This document shows, piece by piece, positions 1 through 6,724 of a stretch of 7,996 nt of DNA. This DNA comes from Planctomycetales bacterium. GTDB lineage: Bacteria; Planctomycetota; SBBH01. Each line of letters begins with the position of its first letter. The first letter of the stretch is position 1. The notes below the pieces were generated by a model. That model did no database searches. It was not told the origin of the DNA and was given only the letters and a program-made list of their open reading frames with translations. The position numbers and the translations under genes are program-made. The stretch covers positions 1-7,996 of the forward strand of contig SBBH01000118.1 in NCBI GenBank assembly GCA_005239795.1, written 5' to 3'.

Positions 1-1
1 G

Positions 2-1792
2 ATGCAGGTGGAGTCGGTTGTCTATCTCTCGGCCCGGTCGACATTGTTGTCGACCCTGTGCGGTTTGGGGGGGGTGCTCGCCGTCGACGAGATGATCGTG
101 CGGCGCCGGCGCGGGGAGCCGCGTTGGAGGCGCTTTCTGGGTCTGGCGGGCGTCGGATTTTTCTCTTCCGTGGGGGCGATGCCACTCGGGCTCGTGTTTC
201 CCGCGATCGCTTTCGTCTGGGCGGCGCTCATCCGGAAGACGGCCTGGCGGACAGTGTTGGCAGGCGGGGTCCTGGCGGTTCTCCCATTTCTTGGCTTGGC
301 GGGGGACTTGGCGCACTTCTTTCGCACGCGCGAGGGGTTCCGGCCCCCGGGATATTCCACCGCCTACTGGCTGACGCAGCCGGAATGCCTCCTGGGCGCC
401 GCCGGGAAGATCCTCTTGCCCGTTTCGCCGACGCTTGACTACGACATCATGCCGGTCGGCGTGACATATCTTCCGGGTCCGGCCGTTTTGCCACCTAAGA
501 TCCGTGAAGGAAAGCTGGTGCTTCCGTTCAAGTTTTCCCCCGGGGATACCGCGCCACCCGCGGGAGTCGTTTTCGAGGAACCTTCGGGCGCGGCACAACT
601 TTCCTCGCCTGTGCGGGCGCGCTCCGGGACGGCGCCGTTCCGGGCGGCTTTTGCGGGAGTCCGCCAGGCCGTGAGGGATCGTCGCGTCTGGGGACCGCTC
701 TTGGTTTTGGCCGCCGCGGCTGTAGGGCTTTCGGCCTGGATTTTACGCGCGCAAAAAGATCGGCCGGCGGCGTCGTCGGCTCTTGCGGTGGGAGCGGCCC
801 TCTTCCTTCTGGCGTGGCTGCCGCCGGCCGCGGCGCCCCTCGAGGACCTTTTTTTCGAGCACCACCTGTATGCCCCGATGATCGCCGTGGCGTGGCTCTC
901 GGGCGTCTTTCTCTCGCGGGCGTGGGAAAGGGCCGGCGGAGCCCTGCGTGCCGCCGCCGGCTACTCTGTCGTGGCCGCGCTTCTTTTCTGGGGCGTTGCC
1001 GTCTCAGAGCGCGTCGAGACCTGGGCTCGGAAGGACGCGATCTGGGCTGACGCGGCCCGAAAATCCCCCGGGAAACCCCGCCCCCGGTTCAACCTCGCGA
1101 CGGTGTGGCACAAGGCCCACCGGCCGCCTCCGGAGCGCCTGCGGCGGATGTGCCTCAATGCCTCGATCGCCTACGTGCCTTTTCGCGACAACGCGGACCT
1201 CACGGCCGAGATCCCCAATCTCTTAGGGGGGATCCAGCAGCGGCTTGGAAACCTGGAGCTGGCCCATTTTTTCTACCGCGACGCGGTCATCCGGATGCCC
1301 GAGAACCGCGCCTTCCGCGTGAACATGGCCGCCAACGCCCGCGCCCTGGGGCGCCATGAGGAGGCGGCCGGGCTCTACGCCGCGCTCGTTCGGGATGCTC
1401 CCAGGGATCCAGGTTACCTTCTGCTTTACGCGGAGGAACTTGCGGCGCTCGGACAGCTCACCGAAGCGCGCGATCTCCTGATGGGGATCGTCGACCGGCA
1501 TCCGGGCCTGCACGCGGCTGTCGTGGACCTGGCCGCGGTGATGATCCAGCAGGGGGACCTGGGGGAGGCGGAGATGCTCTGCACATGGGCTGTGAAGAGT
1601 CAGCGTTCCGCGCCGCTTCTCTACAACATGGGGGTGGCGTTTCTCTCGGGCGCTCGCCGCGAGGAGGCCCGCCGGGCGTTTCTTTCAGCCTTGTCGATCG
1701 ATCCGGCCTATGGGCCGGCCCATGAGGCTCTGCGCGGGATGGCCGCGGCGCCGGAAAGCCGCGGGGCTCCTGAAGCGCCAGGGAAGAAGTAA
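2..1792 (+). CDS. TMTC-like polytopic membrane protein with C-terminal TPR repeats (5' partial)
   Basis: Only the last 596 codons are present. The ATG at position 2 is an internal Met: the first residues (QVESVVYLSARSTLLSTL) match the luminal/periplasmic-loop motif of TMTC/PMT-like (GT-C fold) proteins, usually 'HP.. ESV.Y.S.R..LL', which sits well inside such proteins. Hydrophobic segments lie near residues 14-28, 46-76, 84-102, 230-248, 258-276, 289-304 and 319-336. Further family hallmarks are LLPVSPTLDYD (138-148), HHLYAPMI (287-294) and W-x-x-A-x-x-x-SPGKPRPRFNLA (348-366). About five TPR-type repeats follow at roughly 404-571, for example NLELAHFFYRDAVIRMPENR and ARRAFLSALSIDPAYGPAH, and the protein ends in a short Pro/Ala-rich tail. 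Such proteins are membrane-bound with TPRs for protein contacts; glycosyl transfer is possible for the family, but the catalytic N-terminal loop is outside the window. An unusual hydrophilic insert occupies about 150-227. No gene on the same strand follows it closely, so it probably ends its own transcript. Confidence 0.85.
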   Translation: MQVESVVYLSARSTLLSTLCGLGGVLAVDEMIVRRRRGEPRWRRFLGLAGVGFFSSVGAMPLGLVFPAIAFVWAALIRKTAWRTVLAGGVLAVLPFLGLAGDLAHFFRTREGFRPPGYSTAYWLTQPECLLGAAGKILLPVSPTLDYDIMPVGVTYLPGPAVLPPKIREGKLVLPFKFSPGDTAPPAGVVFEEPSGAAQLSSPVRARSGTAPFRAAFAGVRQAVRDRRVWGPLLVLAAAAVGLSAWILRAQKDRPAASSALAVGAALFLLAWLPPAAAPLEDLFFEHHLYAPMIAVAWLSGVFLSRAWERAGGALRAAAGYSVVAALLFWGVAVSERVETWARKDAIWADAARKSPGKPRPRFNLATVWHKAHRPPPERLRRMCLNASIAYVPFRDNADLTAEIPNLLGGIQQRLGNLELAHFFYRDAVIRMPENRAFRVNMAANARALGRHEEAAGLYAALVRDAPRDPGYLLLYAEELAALGQLTEARDLLMGIVDRHPGLHAAVVDLAAVMIQQGDLGEAEMLCTWAVKSQRSAPLLYNMGVAFLSGARREEARRAFLSALSIDPAYGPAHEALRGMAAAPESRGAPEAPGKK

Positions 1793-1872
1793 AAATCCAG
1801 GGAGGAGCGACTCCAGCCCGCGCTCCCGCGCGGCCACCAGCCATTTTGCGGAGCGATGGTCAGATTCAAGGC

Positions 1873-1919
1873 GCGGGCCGCGAAGGTTGTGTCTGCCTGC
1901 GACACGGCGAGCGGCCCGC
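1873..1919. terminator. Nested inverted repeat between convergent genes, possible bidirectional terminator
   Basis: A perfect 9-bp inverted repeat, GCGGGCCGC (1873-1881) and GCGGCCCGC (1911-1919), encloses a second 5-bp hairpin, GTGTC (1889-1893) and GACAC (1901-1905), with a 7-nt loop. It lies 80 nt after the stop of the TPR gene and about 30 nt beyond the 3' end of the tRNA-Ala on the opposite strand, exactly where transcripts from the two directions converge. There is no T-run on either side, so it is not a canonical intrinsic terminator. It could instead be a T-less or Rho-assisted terminator, or a chance GC-rich palindrome. A weaker 6-bp stem, GGAGCG/CGCTCC (1804-1809/1821-1826), follows the TPR gene stop more closely. 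Confidence 0.4.
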
Positions 1920-1949
1920 AACGCAGAAGATGGCCGTCGATACGCGAAA

Positions 1950-2022
1950 TGGACCGGATGGGGATCGAACCCACGACCTCTACGTTGCGAACGTAGCGCT
2001 CTCCCAGCTGAGCTACCGGCCC
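1950..2022 (-). tRNA. tRNA-Ala (anticodon CGC)
   Basis: Read on the - strand, the 73 nt fold into a complete cloverleaf. The acceptor stem is GGGCCGG / CCGGTCC with discriminator A. The D arm is GCTC-AGCTGGGA-GAGC, the anticodon stem CTACG/CGTAG closes the loop TTCGCAA, the variable region is AGGTC, and the T arm is GTGGG-TTCGATC-CCCAT. The anticodon CGC (plus-strand 1987-1989) reads GCG alanine codons, which are frequent in this GC-rich window. The acceptor stem shows a G3-U70 wobble pair, the established identity element for alanyl-tRNA synthetase, which independently supports the assignment. The 3' CCA is not encoded (the next bases are TTT) and would be added post-transcriptionally. The gene is divergent from the DUF3352-like gene and convergent with the TPR membrane protein gene. 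Confidence 0.97.
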
Positions 2023-2037
2023 CCGGACGGCAAAAGC

Positions 2038-2059
2038 AGATAAGACGGGCGGGAGTATA
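2038..2059 (-). promoter_or_regulatory. Candidate -10 elements for the tRNA-Ala gene
   Basis: On the - strand, two AT-rich hexamers stand out in GC-rich surroundings upstream of the tRNA: TTATCT (2038-2043), whose expected start would lie about 8 nt before the mature tRNA, and TATACT (2054-2059), about 31 nt before it. Neither has a convincing TTGACA-like -35 box at 16-18 nt. The call rests on position and base composition only. Confidence 0.25.
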
Positions 2060-2157
2060 AGTCGTCCCCGAAAACGGCGCCACAGCCGAGTGCGCCGCCT
2101 GCCCCATGATGAGAAACGCCGTTCCCTTTTCTCCTCGTCGCCATGGGTCAAGCCGCT

Positions 2158-2163
2158 TACAAT
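2158..2163 (+). promoter_or_regulatory. Candidate -10 box (TACAAT) for a leaderless transcript of the five-gene run
   Basis: TACAAT matches the TANNNT consensus and ends 7 nt before the ATG at 2171, so transcription would be expected to start at or within a base or so of the start codon. No Shine-Dalgarno sequence precedes that ATG; the upstream bases are CCCGCGG. A -10 box at this spacing combined with absence of a ribosome binding site is the usual signature of leaderless mRNAs. No good -35 box is visible at 16-18 nt upstream. Confidence 0.4.
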
Positions 2164-2170
2164 CCCGCGG

Positions 2171-4654
2171 ATGAGAATGCAAACAGCATGGGGAGGGCTT
2201 ATCGGTTTCGCGCTCTCCGCGGCTGCGCGCGCGGCGGAGCCGCAATCCCTTCCGAGCCTTGCTGAATCGCTTCCGGAGGAGATCCTCTTCTATGCCGCGA
2301 TCGAGAACCCCGCGGGGTTTCGCGAAAAAACCGCTGGGACGGCCCTGGGAAAAACCTGGCGCGAGGAGGAGATCCAGGACTCGGCGCGCGAACTCAAGAC
2401 CTTCCTCGAAAAGGAGGGGGGCCGCGAGGCGAAGCCCTATCTGGCCGCGCTCCGCTTCCTCATGAAAGTCCCTCTCGCGCGGTGCGAGTGCGCCGCCTGG
2501 GTCGAAAACGAAAACCACAACAAAGACAAGCCTGCGCTCAAGGTGGCCGCGCTCCTCGTTGGACCGGAAGCGATGGCGCTCGCTCAGCATTTCGAGGCGG
2601 GGATCAAGCGGCATGCTCCGGACCTCGCTCGCACGCTTCAGTGGGGGGTCGGGGGAGGCTTTCTATGGGCCAAGGGCTCGGATGGAGGTCTCACTGTTCT
2701 CGACGCGACGAAAGGGAAAGCGTGTTTTCTCGTCTTGACTCTTGAGGGGGCCCTGGATTCCAAGAAGGATCTGGCGATCCTGTCGGCGCCGGCCGCGCGG
2801 CCGCTCGCCGCTTCCCCTTCTTTTAAGCGCGTCCGCGCCGCCTGCGGGGATCTCGCGGGAGGGGCCCTTTTCTGCTACGCCAACCTCGCCGCGGCCAAGG
2901 CGCGCCTGACGGACACCCCCGGCCTGGTACAGGAACTAGAACTTGATCCGGAGATGGGGGCGTTTCCCCGCATTCTGGGACTCGACCGCGTCGAGGGGGC
3001 GGGATTGGCGTTCGTTCCCGAGGGGGACGGATTCCGGGAGATTCTGTTCCTCGACGCGCCGGCGGGCCTGACCGGATTTTTTGAGGCGCTCTCGCTCGCC
3101 CCACGGGGACCCTGGCGGTCGTTCGGGCGGTTGCCGGAAAAGTGCCTTGCCGCGGCGGCGGCAAAAATTCCTTGGCAGGCGCTTGTCAAAGCCGCGCGCG
3201 CCGGCGTGCCGCATCTTTCGGAAGAGGACCGCCGGGACCTCCAGGGGGATGTCACGGCCCTTCAGAAAGAGGCCGGCATTCGGGTCGAGGAGGATCTGCT
3301 TTCCGCTTTGGGAGAGGAGTGCGCCTTCTCCCTCGGGAAACCGGGGGCGGGGCTCATTCCGATCCCGCCGCTGACGGTCTTGATCGAAGTCAAGGACGCC
3401 AAGAAAGTCGAAGCCTGCCTCGAGAAGCTCGCCGCCTACGCGGCCGCCGAGGGGGCTCCTTATACCAAGACTCCTTATGCAGGGTGGACGCTCTATAACT
3501 TTGGCGGCGGACGGGACCCGGGGGGAATGGGCGTGATGGAGTTGGGAATGCTTTTCCAGCCGACCTTCGTGGTGACCGAGACGCATCTGGCGGCTTCGAC
3601 CAGTCCTCAGGCCTTGAAAAGTCTCTTGTCCGCCTGGAAGCGTCCGGGCTTCCAGGGGCTTGCCGCGGACGAGCGTTTCAAGCAGGTCGCGTCCAAGATC
3701 CCGGAGGGGACCGTGTCGGCAACCTATATGGACCTGCCGGAGATCGTGACACTGGCCTACAACACACTGCTGCAGTTTACGGGGTTGGCTCAAGGGTTCG
3801 GCGGGCAGAACCCCGGGTTCAACCTGAATGCACTTCCGTCTTCGGAGGTGCTGACGCGCTATCTGATGGGGGCTGTGGTGGCCACAAACGTCGCGCGCGA
3901 CTGCGTCGCGATCGAGGGGTGGTCGCCGATCGGCCTGAATCTCCTGCCGCTCGATCCGACGCTCATCGGCGTTTGGGGGACGGCGGCGTTTGTCGGTTCG
4001 ATGCAGTCCTGCCGCCAGCAAAAAGATTTTGCGTGTCGATGCAACCTGAGCGCTTTTCATATGCATTGGAACTCCTATGGGACCACTCATGGGAAGTTCC
4101 CGGCGCGGCTTTCTGATCTCCTGAAGGAGAAGACGTCCGCGCACCTTTCTCTGTTTTATTGTCCTCTAGATGAAGGGCGCCCCTCCGTCCGGAGATACCT
4201 ACAGGGGAAGGAGGCTGTCCAGTGGCTTGCCGACCACCCGGCAAGCTACGCCTATGTCCGCAAGAATGCCACCGCGCCGGGGGGGGATCTCTCTTCCCGT
4301 GTGGTGGTTTTCGAGAAAATGCCGCGCCATCGCGGCCGGCGCCATGTCCTTTTTGCGGACGGCCATATCGATCTCGTGGAGGAGGAAAAGTTCCAGCGTT
4401 TGGCCAAGGAGCAGGGGCTTTTGGCGGCGCCGCGTGCGCCGGTTGAGCTCACGCCGGCCGTGGAAGCCCGGATCGTCTCTTCTGTCAAGGATCTCGGCGA
4501 CGCGGATTTTCAGAAGCGCGAGGCGGCGACGGTGTGTCTCGAGAAGACCGGCCCGGTCGCGCGCGAGCACCTCCGGCGCGCGGCCGAGTCCGAAGACCCG
4601 GAAATCCGCTCGCGCGCCGCGCGGATCGTGGAGGCTTGGGAGGAAGGGGAATGA
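2171..4654 (+). CDS. Exported DUF3352-like protein fused to a pseudopilin-like H-X9-DG module and a C-terminal helical repeat
   Basis: Starting at ATG 2171 gives 827 residues and a plausible signal peptide: a hydrophobic stretch WGGLIGFALSAAARAA followed by Glu. A frame extension to GTG 2090 adds only a charged, non-signal sequence, so it is not preferred; ATG 2177 is an equally possible start. Residues about 30-565 resemble DUF3352-type proteins: an opening 'LPEEILFYAAIENPAGF' segment, then GIRVEEDLLSALGEECAFSL and an 'IEVKDAKKVEACLEKL' unit. Around 593-670 a hydrophobic helix (PTLIGVWGTAAFVGSM) leads into CRCNLSAFHMHWNSYGTTHG, FPARLSDLL and YCPLDE, resembling planctomycete pseudopilins. RHRGRRHVLFADGH (about 719-732) is a textbook H-X9-DG motif. 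The last ~65 residues (LGDADFQKREAATVCLEK...) resemble short HEAT-like repeats of planctomycete proteins. The stop overlaps the next start (ATGA). Function is unknown; a cell-envelope location is inferred. Confidence 0.8.
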   Translation: MRMQTAWGGLIGFALSAAARAAEPQSLPSLAESLPEEILFYAAIENPAGFREKTAGTALGKTWREEEIQDSARELKTFLEKEGGREAKPYLAALRFLMKVPLARCECAAWVENENHNKDKPALKVAALLVGPEAMALAQHFEAGIKRHAPDLARTLQWGVGGGFLWAKGSDGGLTVLDATKGKACFLVLTLEGALDSKKDLAILSAPAARPLAASPSFKRVRAACGDLAGGALFCYANLAAAKARLTDTPGLVQELELDPEMGAFPRILGLDRVEGAGLAFVPEGDGFREILFLDAPAGLTGFFEALSLAPRGPWRSFGRLPEKCLAAAAAKIPWQALVKAARAGVPHLSEEDRRDLQGDVTALQKEAGIRVEEDLLSALGEECAFSLGKPGAGLIPIPPLTVLIEVKDAKKVEACLEKLAAYAAAEGAPYTKTPYAGWTLYNFGGGRDPGGMGVMELGMLFQPTFVVTETHLAASTSPQALKSLLSAWKRPGFQGLAADERFKQVASKIPEGTVSATYMDLPEIVTLAYNTLLQFTGLAQGFGGQNPGFNLNALPSSEVLTRYLMGAVVATNVARDCVAIEGWSPIGLNLLPLDPTLIGVWGTAAFVGSMQSCRQQKDFACRCNLSAFHMHWNSYGTTHGKFPARLSDLLKEKTSAHLSLFYCPLDEGRPSVRRYLQGKEAVQWLADHPASYAYVRKNATAPGGDLSSRVVVFEKMPRHRGRRHVLFADGHIDLVEEEKFQRLAKEQGLLAAPRAPVELTPAVEARIVSSVKDLGDADFQKREAATVCLEKTGPVAREHLRRAAESEDPEIRSRAARIVEAWEEGE

Positions 4655-6198
4655 CCAGCTCTTTTGAGAGTCGTCGGAGAAGGTTGGGGGCGGCCGCTCT
4701 TATGATGGGATTCGTGACCCTGGGAGCCGGCGCGCCTCCTGAGGCCCCATCGCTTGCCGGCAAGGTGGTGATCCTGCCGGTCTCCGACGAGGAACAGTTC
4801 ATGGTTGACGAGGGGTTGACGCTTTTCCTCGAGCGGCGGATCCAGGACGCCGAGGCGGGGGGGGCCGCGGCGCTCGTCCTCGAGATCGACACCTACGGCG
4901 GGGAGGTCCACTCGGCCTTGAAGATCTCGGATCTTCTGTTGAACACGACGATTCCGAAAACGGTCGCTTTCGTCAAAACGAAGGCGATCTCGGCGGGGGC
5001 CTTGATCACGCTGTCGTGCCAGGAAGTGGTGATGAATCCCAACACTGCGATCGGCGACTGCGAGCCGATCCTGCAGACAGGAGAGGGGATAGAATACGGG
5101 CCGGAAAAATTCAAGACGGCCCTGCGCGCGCGCTTCCGCCTCTTCGCCGAGCGGCACAACTACCCCGCCCCGATCGGGGAGGGGATGGTCGACAAGGAGA
5201 TCGTCGTCTACCGGGCGTGGGAAGGGGACCAGGCGCAATTCCTGACCGACACGGATCTCGAGAACTTAAAGCAGAAGAAAAAAGAGCCCTCGGTCCTGGC
5301 GGTCGTCAAGCCCAAGGGACAGCTCTTGACGCTTACCGCCCAGGAGGCGGTCGCCTACGGCGTGGCGCGTTCGCTCGCCAAGGACCGCTCGGAGCTCTTA
5401 AAGCTCTATGGGTGGAAGGCCGACGAGGTCGTCTCGATCGAGCCCACCTGGTCGGAGACCCTCACGCGCTTGGTGAAAAGCCCCATGATCTCCGGGATCC
5501 TGCTCTTGGTGGGGCTGATCGCGATCTACATCGCCCTCAATCATCCGGGGCTGGGTGTCCCCGAGCTTCTCGCGGTCGCTTGTTTCGGGCTTCTCTTCGG
5601 CGGGAAATACCTCGGGGGACTGGCCGAGTCGTGGGAGATCGCCCTCTTCGTCCTGGGGGTTGTCCTGCTCCTCGTGGAGTTTTTCGTGATACCCAGCTTC
5701 GGCATCGCCGGGACCGCGGGGGCGGTCCTGATCGTGGCGTCTCTCTTTTTGGTGTTCCTGCCGACCCTGCCGGGAACGGGAGGGCCGAATATCCCCCCTG
5801 AACCCGCCCGGGGGACCCAAGTGCTTCCTCCTGTCGACTGGGGAGCGCTTCTGGGCCAGACGGCGATGACCGTTTTTGGCGGGATGTTCGGGGCGCTTCT
5901 CGCGATTCTCGCGATCATCAAGTGGATGGGAAGCATTCCGGTCTTGAATCGCATGGTGCTCACGACGGCGATGACCGGGAACGCCGCCGCCGAGGCGGCC
6001 GCGGCTGTCGGCAGGACGGACGCGCCGCTTCTGGGGAAGCGCGGGAGATCCGTCACGACGCTCCGTCCGGCGGGGCGTATCGACATCGACGGGGCGCTCT
6101 ATGAGGTGACGACCGAGGGGGAATACGTGGACCGCGGGCAGCCCGTGATCGTGCACCGCGTCGAGGGAGGCCGGATCATCGTCCGGAAGGGGACGTGA
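4651..6198 (+). CDS. NfeD family membrane-bound serine protease (NfeD1b type)
   Basis: This 515-residue protein has the full NfeD1b order. It begins with a signal sequence (AAALMMGFVTLGAGA after an Arg-rich start). A ClpP-like protease domain spans about 38-245, then four to five membrane segments lie near 279-296, 303-318, 329-347, 350-371 and 399-424. A C-terminal NfeD OB-fold domain occupies about 459-513 (GKRG...TLRPAGRIDIDG...YVDRG). The oxyanion-type loop is DTYGGEV (80-86) and the predicted nucleophile is Ser114 in AISAGALI. Lys155 in GPEKFKT lies 41 residues after the serine, the same spacing as the Ser97/Lys138 dyad of Pyrococcus PH1510, so a Ser-Lys dyad is inferred. PH1510 cleaves stomatin near its C terminus; here the probable partner is the FloA two genes on. 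The start ATG 4651 overlaps the upstream stop and has a purine-rich ribosome site (AGGAAGGGGA); the longer frame from 4534 lies inside the previous gene. The stop overlaps the next gene's GTG. Confidence 0.92.
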   Translation: MTSSFESRRRRLGAAALMMGFVTLGAGAPPEAPSLAGKVVILPVSDEEQFMVDEGLTLFLERRIQDAEAGGAAALVLEIDTYGGEVHSALKISDLLLNTTIPKTVAFVKTKAISAGALITLSCQEVVMNPNTAIGDCEPILQTGEGIEYGPEKFKTALRARFRLFAERHNYPAPIGEGMVDKEIVVYRAWEGDQAQFLTDTDLENLKQKKKEPSVLAVVKPKGQLLTLTAQEAVAYGVARSLAKDRSELLKLYGWKADEVVSIEPTWSETLTRLVKSPMISGILLLVGLIAIYIALNHPGLGVPELLAVACFGLLFGGKYLGGLAESWEIALFVLGVVLLLVEFFVIPSFGIAGTAGAVLIVASLFLVFLPTLPGTGGPNIPPEPARGTQVLPPVDWGALLGQTAMTVFGGMFGALLAILAIIKWMGSIPVLNRMVLTTAMTGNAAAEAAAAVGRTDAPLLGKRGRSVTTLRPAGRIDIDGALYEVTTEGEYVDRGQPVIVHRVEGGRIIVRKGT

Positions 6199-6704
6199 CG
6201 CCGGAAGCCGCGCTCATGGGACTCTACACGCCGTCTGAGGCCATGGCCTGGGTGACGTTCCTCTACGCCGCGGGGTTCGCCCTGGTGTTTCTCGAGATTT
6301 TCATCCCCGGGTGGATCGCCGGGACCGCGGGGGTCCTGTCGCTTTTTCTGGCGGTGTATCTGGCGTGGCGGGACCTGTCGGCGGTGGCGGCGGTTTTCCT
6401 GGCGGCGGGGGGCGCCGTCGGGATTCCGCTTATCCTTCGGTGGGGGATGAACCGCGTGGCGTTGAAGCGCTCGCTGTCGGCCTCGGAGGGGTATCTGCCG
6501 CCGGGACGCGAAGGGCTCGAGATGTTCGTCGGCAAGAAGGGGGTTGCCGCGACCGTCCTGCGGCCGTCGGGAGCGGTGGAGGTGGAGGGGAAGCGGTTCG
6601 ACGCCCGCTCGGAGCGGGGCGTCGTAGAAAAGGGGAATTCCGTCGAGGTCGTCCGCGTCGAGGCAAGCGAGTTGGTCGTCAAGCGTGTTGAGCGCGGCAA
6701 CTGA
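6195..6704 (+). CDS. Short NfeD family membrane protein (protease domain absent)
   Basis: This is a 169-residue protein with hydrophobic segments at about 18-38, 40-57 and 62-82 and a C-terminal OB-fold-like NfeD domain at about 103-166 ([20 protein letters not shown]...[10 protein letters not shown]). [15 protein letters not shown] matches the Pro-Gly membrane motif of NfeD proteins and parallels FVIPSFGIAGTAGAVL in the preceding gene, so the pair are paralogous in their C-terminal halves. Short NfeD proteins lack the protease and are thought to bind SPFH proteins through the OB domain. GTG 6195 is chosen as start because it overlaps the previous TGA as GTGA and follows GGAAGGGG; ATG 6216 is an alternative that would shorten the protein by 7 residues. 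The two NfeD genes followed by floA suggest a membrane-domain complex. Confidence 0.88.
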   Translation: MTPEAALMGLYTPSEAMAWVTFLYAAGFALVFLEIFIPGWIAGTAGVLSLFLAVYLAWRDLSAVAAVFLAAGGAVGIPLILRWGMNRVALKRSLSASEGYLPPGREGLEMFVGKKGVAATVLRPSGAVEVEGKRFDARSERGVVEKGNSVEVVRVEASELVVKRVERGN

Positions 6705-6713
6705 AAACTAAAG

Positions 6714-6720
6714 AGGAGGT
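6714..6720 (+). promoter_or_regulatory. Consensus ribosome binding site of floA
   Basis: AGGAGGT sits 4 nt before the floA ATG. It is the strongest Shine-Dalgarno sequence in the window, in clear contrast to the SD-less first gene of the run, suggesting high FloA translation relative to its neighbours. Confidence 0.8.
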
Positions 6721-6724
6721 CTCT

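Larger units (their letters stand above)
1793..2170. other. 378-nt stretch without a protein gene
   Basis: This region separates the TPR membrane gene from the five-gene run. It holds the tRNA-Ala on the - strand, the nested palindrome at 1873-1919, possible tRNA promoter elements near 2038-2059 and the TACAAT box at 2158. Open frames crossing it on both strands are products of the tRNA sequence or extensions of flanking genes, and nothing else in it looks like a gene. Confidence 0.7.

Noticed and set aside
67..74. Runs of eight G (also near 4279-4286 and 7875-7882) as possible phase-variation tracts
   Set aside because: They sit inside coding frames that read through normally, and runs of this length are common in such GC-rich DNA. 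There is no contingency-type gene context.
1846..2060. Plus-strand small frames with a GPDGDRTHDL / GWGSNPRPLRCERSALPAEL type peptide
   Set aside because: They are the antisense translation of the tRNA gene, another classic false gene pattern. They have no ribosome site and no protein-like features outside the tRNA.
2090..2170. GTG start at 2090 for the DUF3352-like protein
   Set aside because: It would place 27 mostly charged residues before an otherwise normal signal peptide and has no ribosome site. The start cannot be fully excluded without comparison to homologs.
1708..2614. Long overlapping - strand frames across the tRNA, with VAQLGERYVRNVEVVGSIPIRS-like or SSAGRALRSQRRGRGFDPHPV-like peptides
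   Set aside because: These peptides are translations of the tRNA-Ala sequence itself, a well-known source of spurious database proteins. The frames also run antisense into two convincing coding regions.
2936..4144. 402-codon open frame on the - strand
   Set aside because: It lies entirely inside the DUF3352-like gene. It is rich in Arg/Pro/Gly/His from antisense GC-rich codons, and its protein has no domain, signal or membrane feature. Such shadow frames are expected at this GC content.
4534..4650. 39-residue N-terminal extension of the NfeD protease
   Set aside because: The extension is Arg/Gly/Pro-rich, lies inside the previous gene and would bury the signal sequence. ATG 4651 has a ribosome site and an overlap with the upstream stop.
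4510..5238. 242-codon open frame on the - strand, and a similar one at 5398-6156
   Set aside because: Both are antisense to the NfeD protease gene, whose domains and motifs are unambiguous. Their composition is typical of shadow frames.
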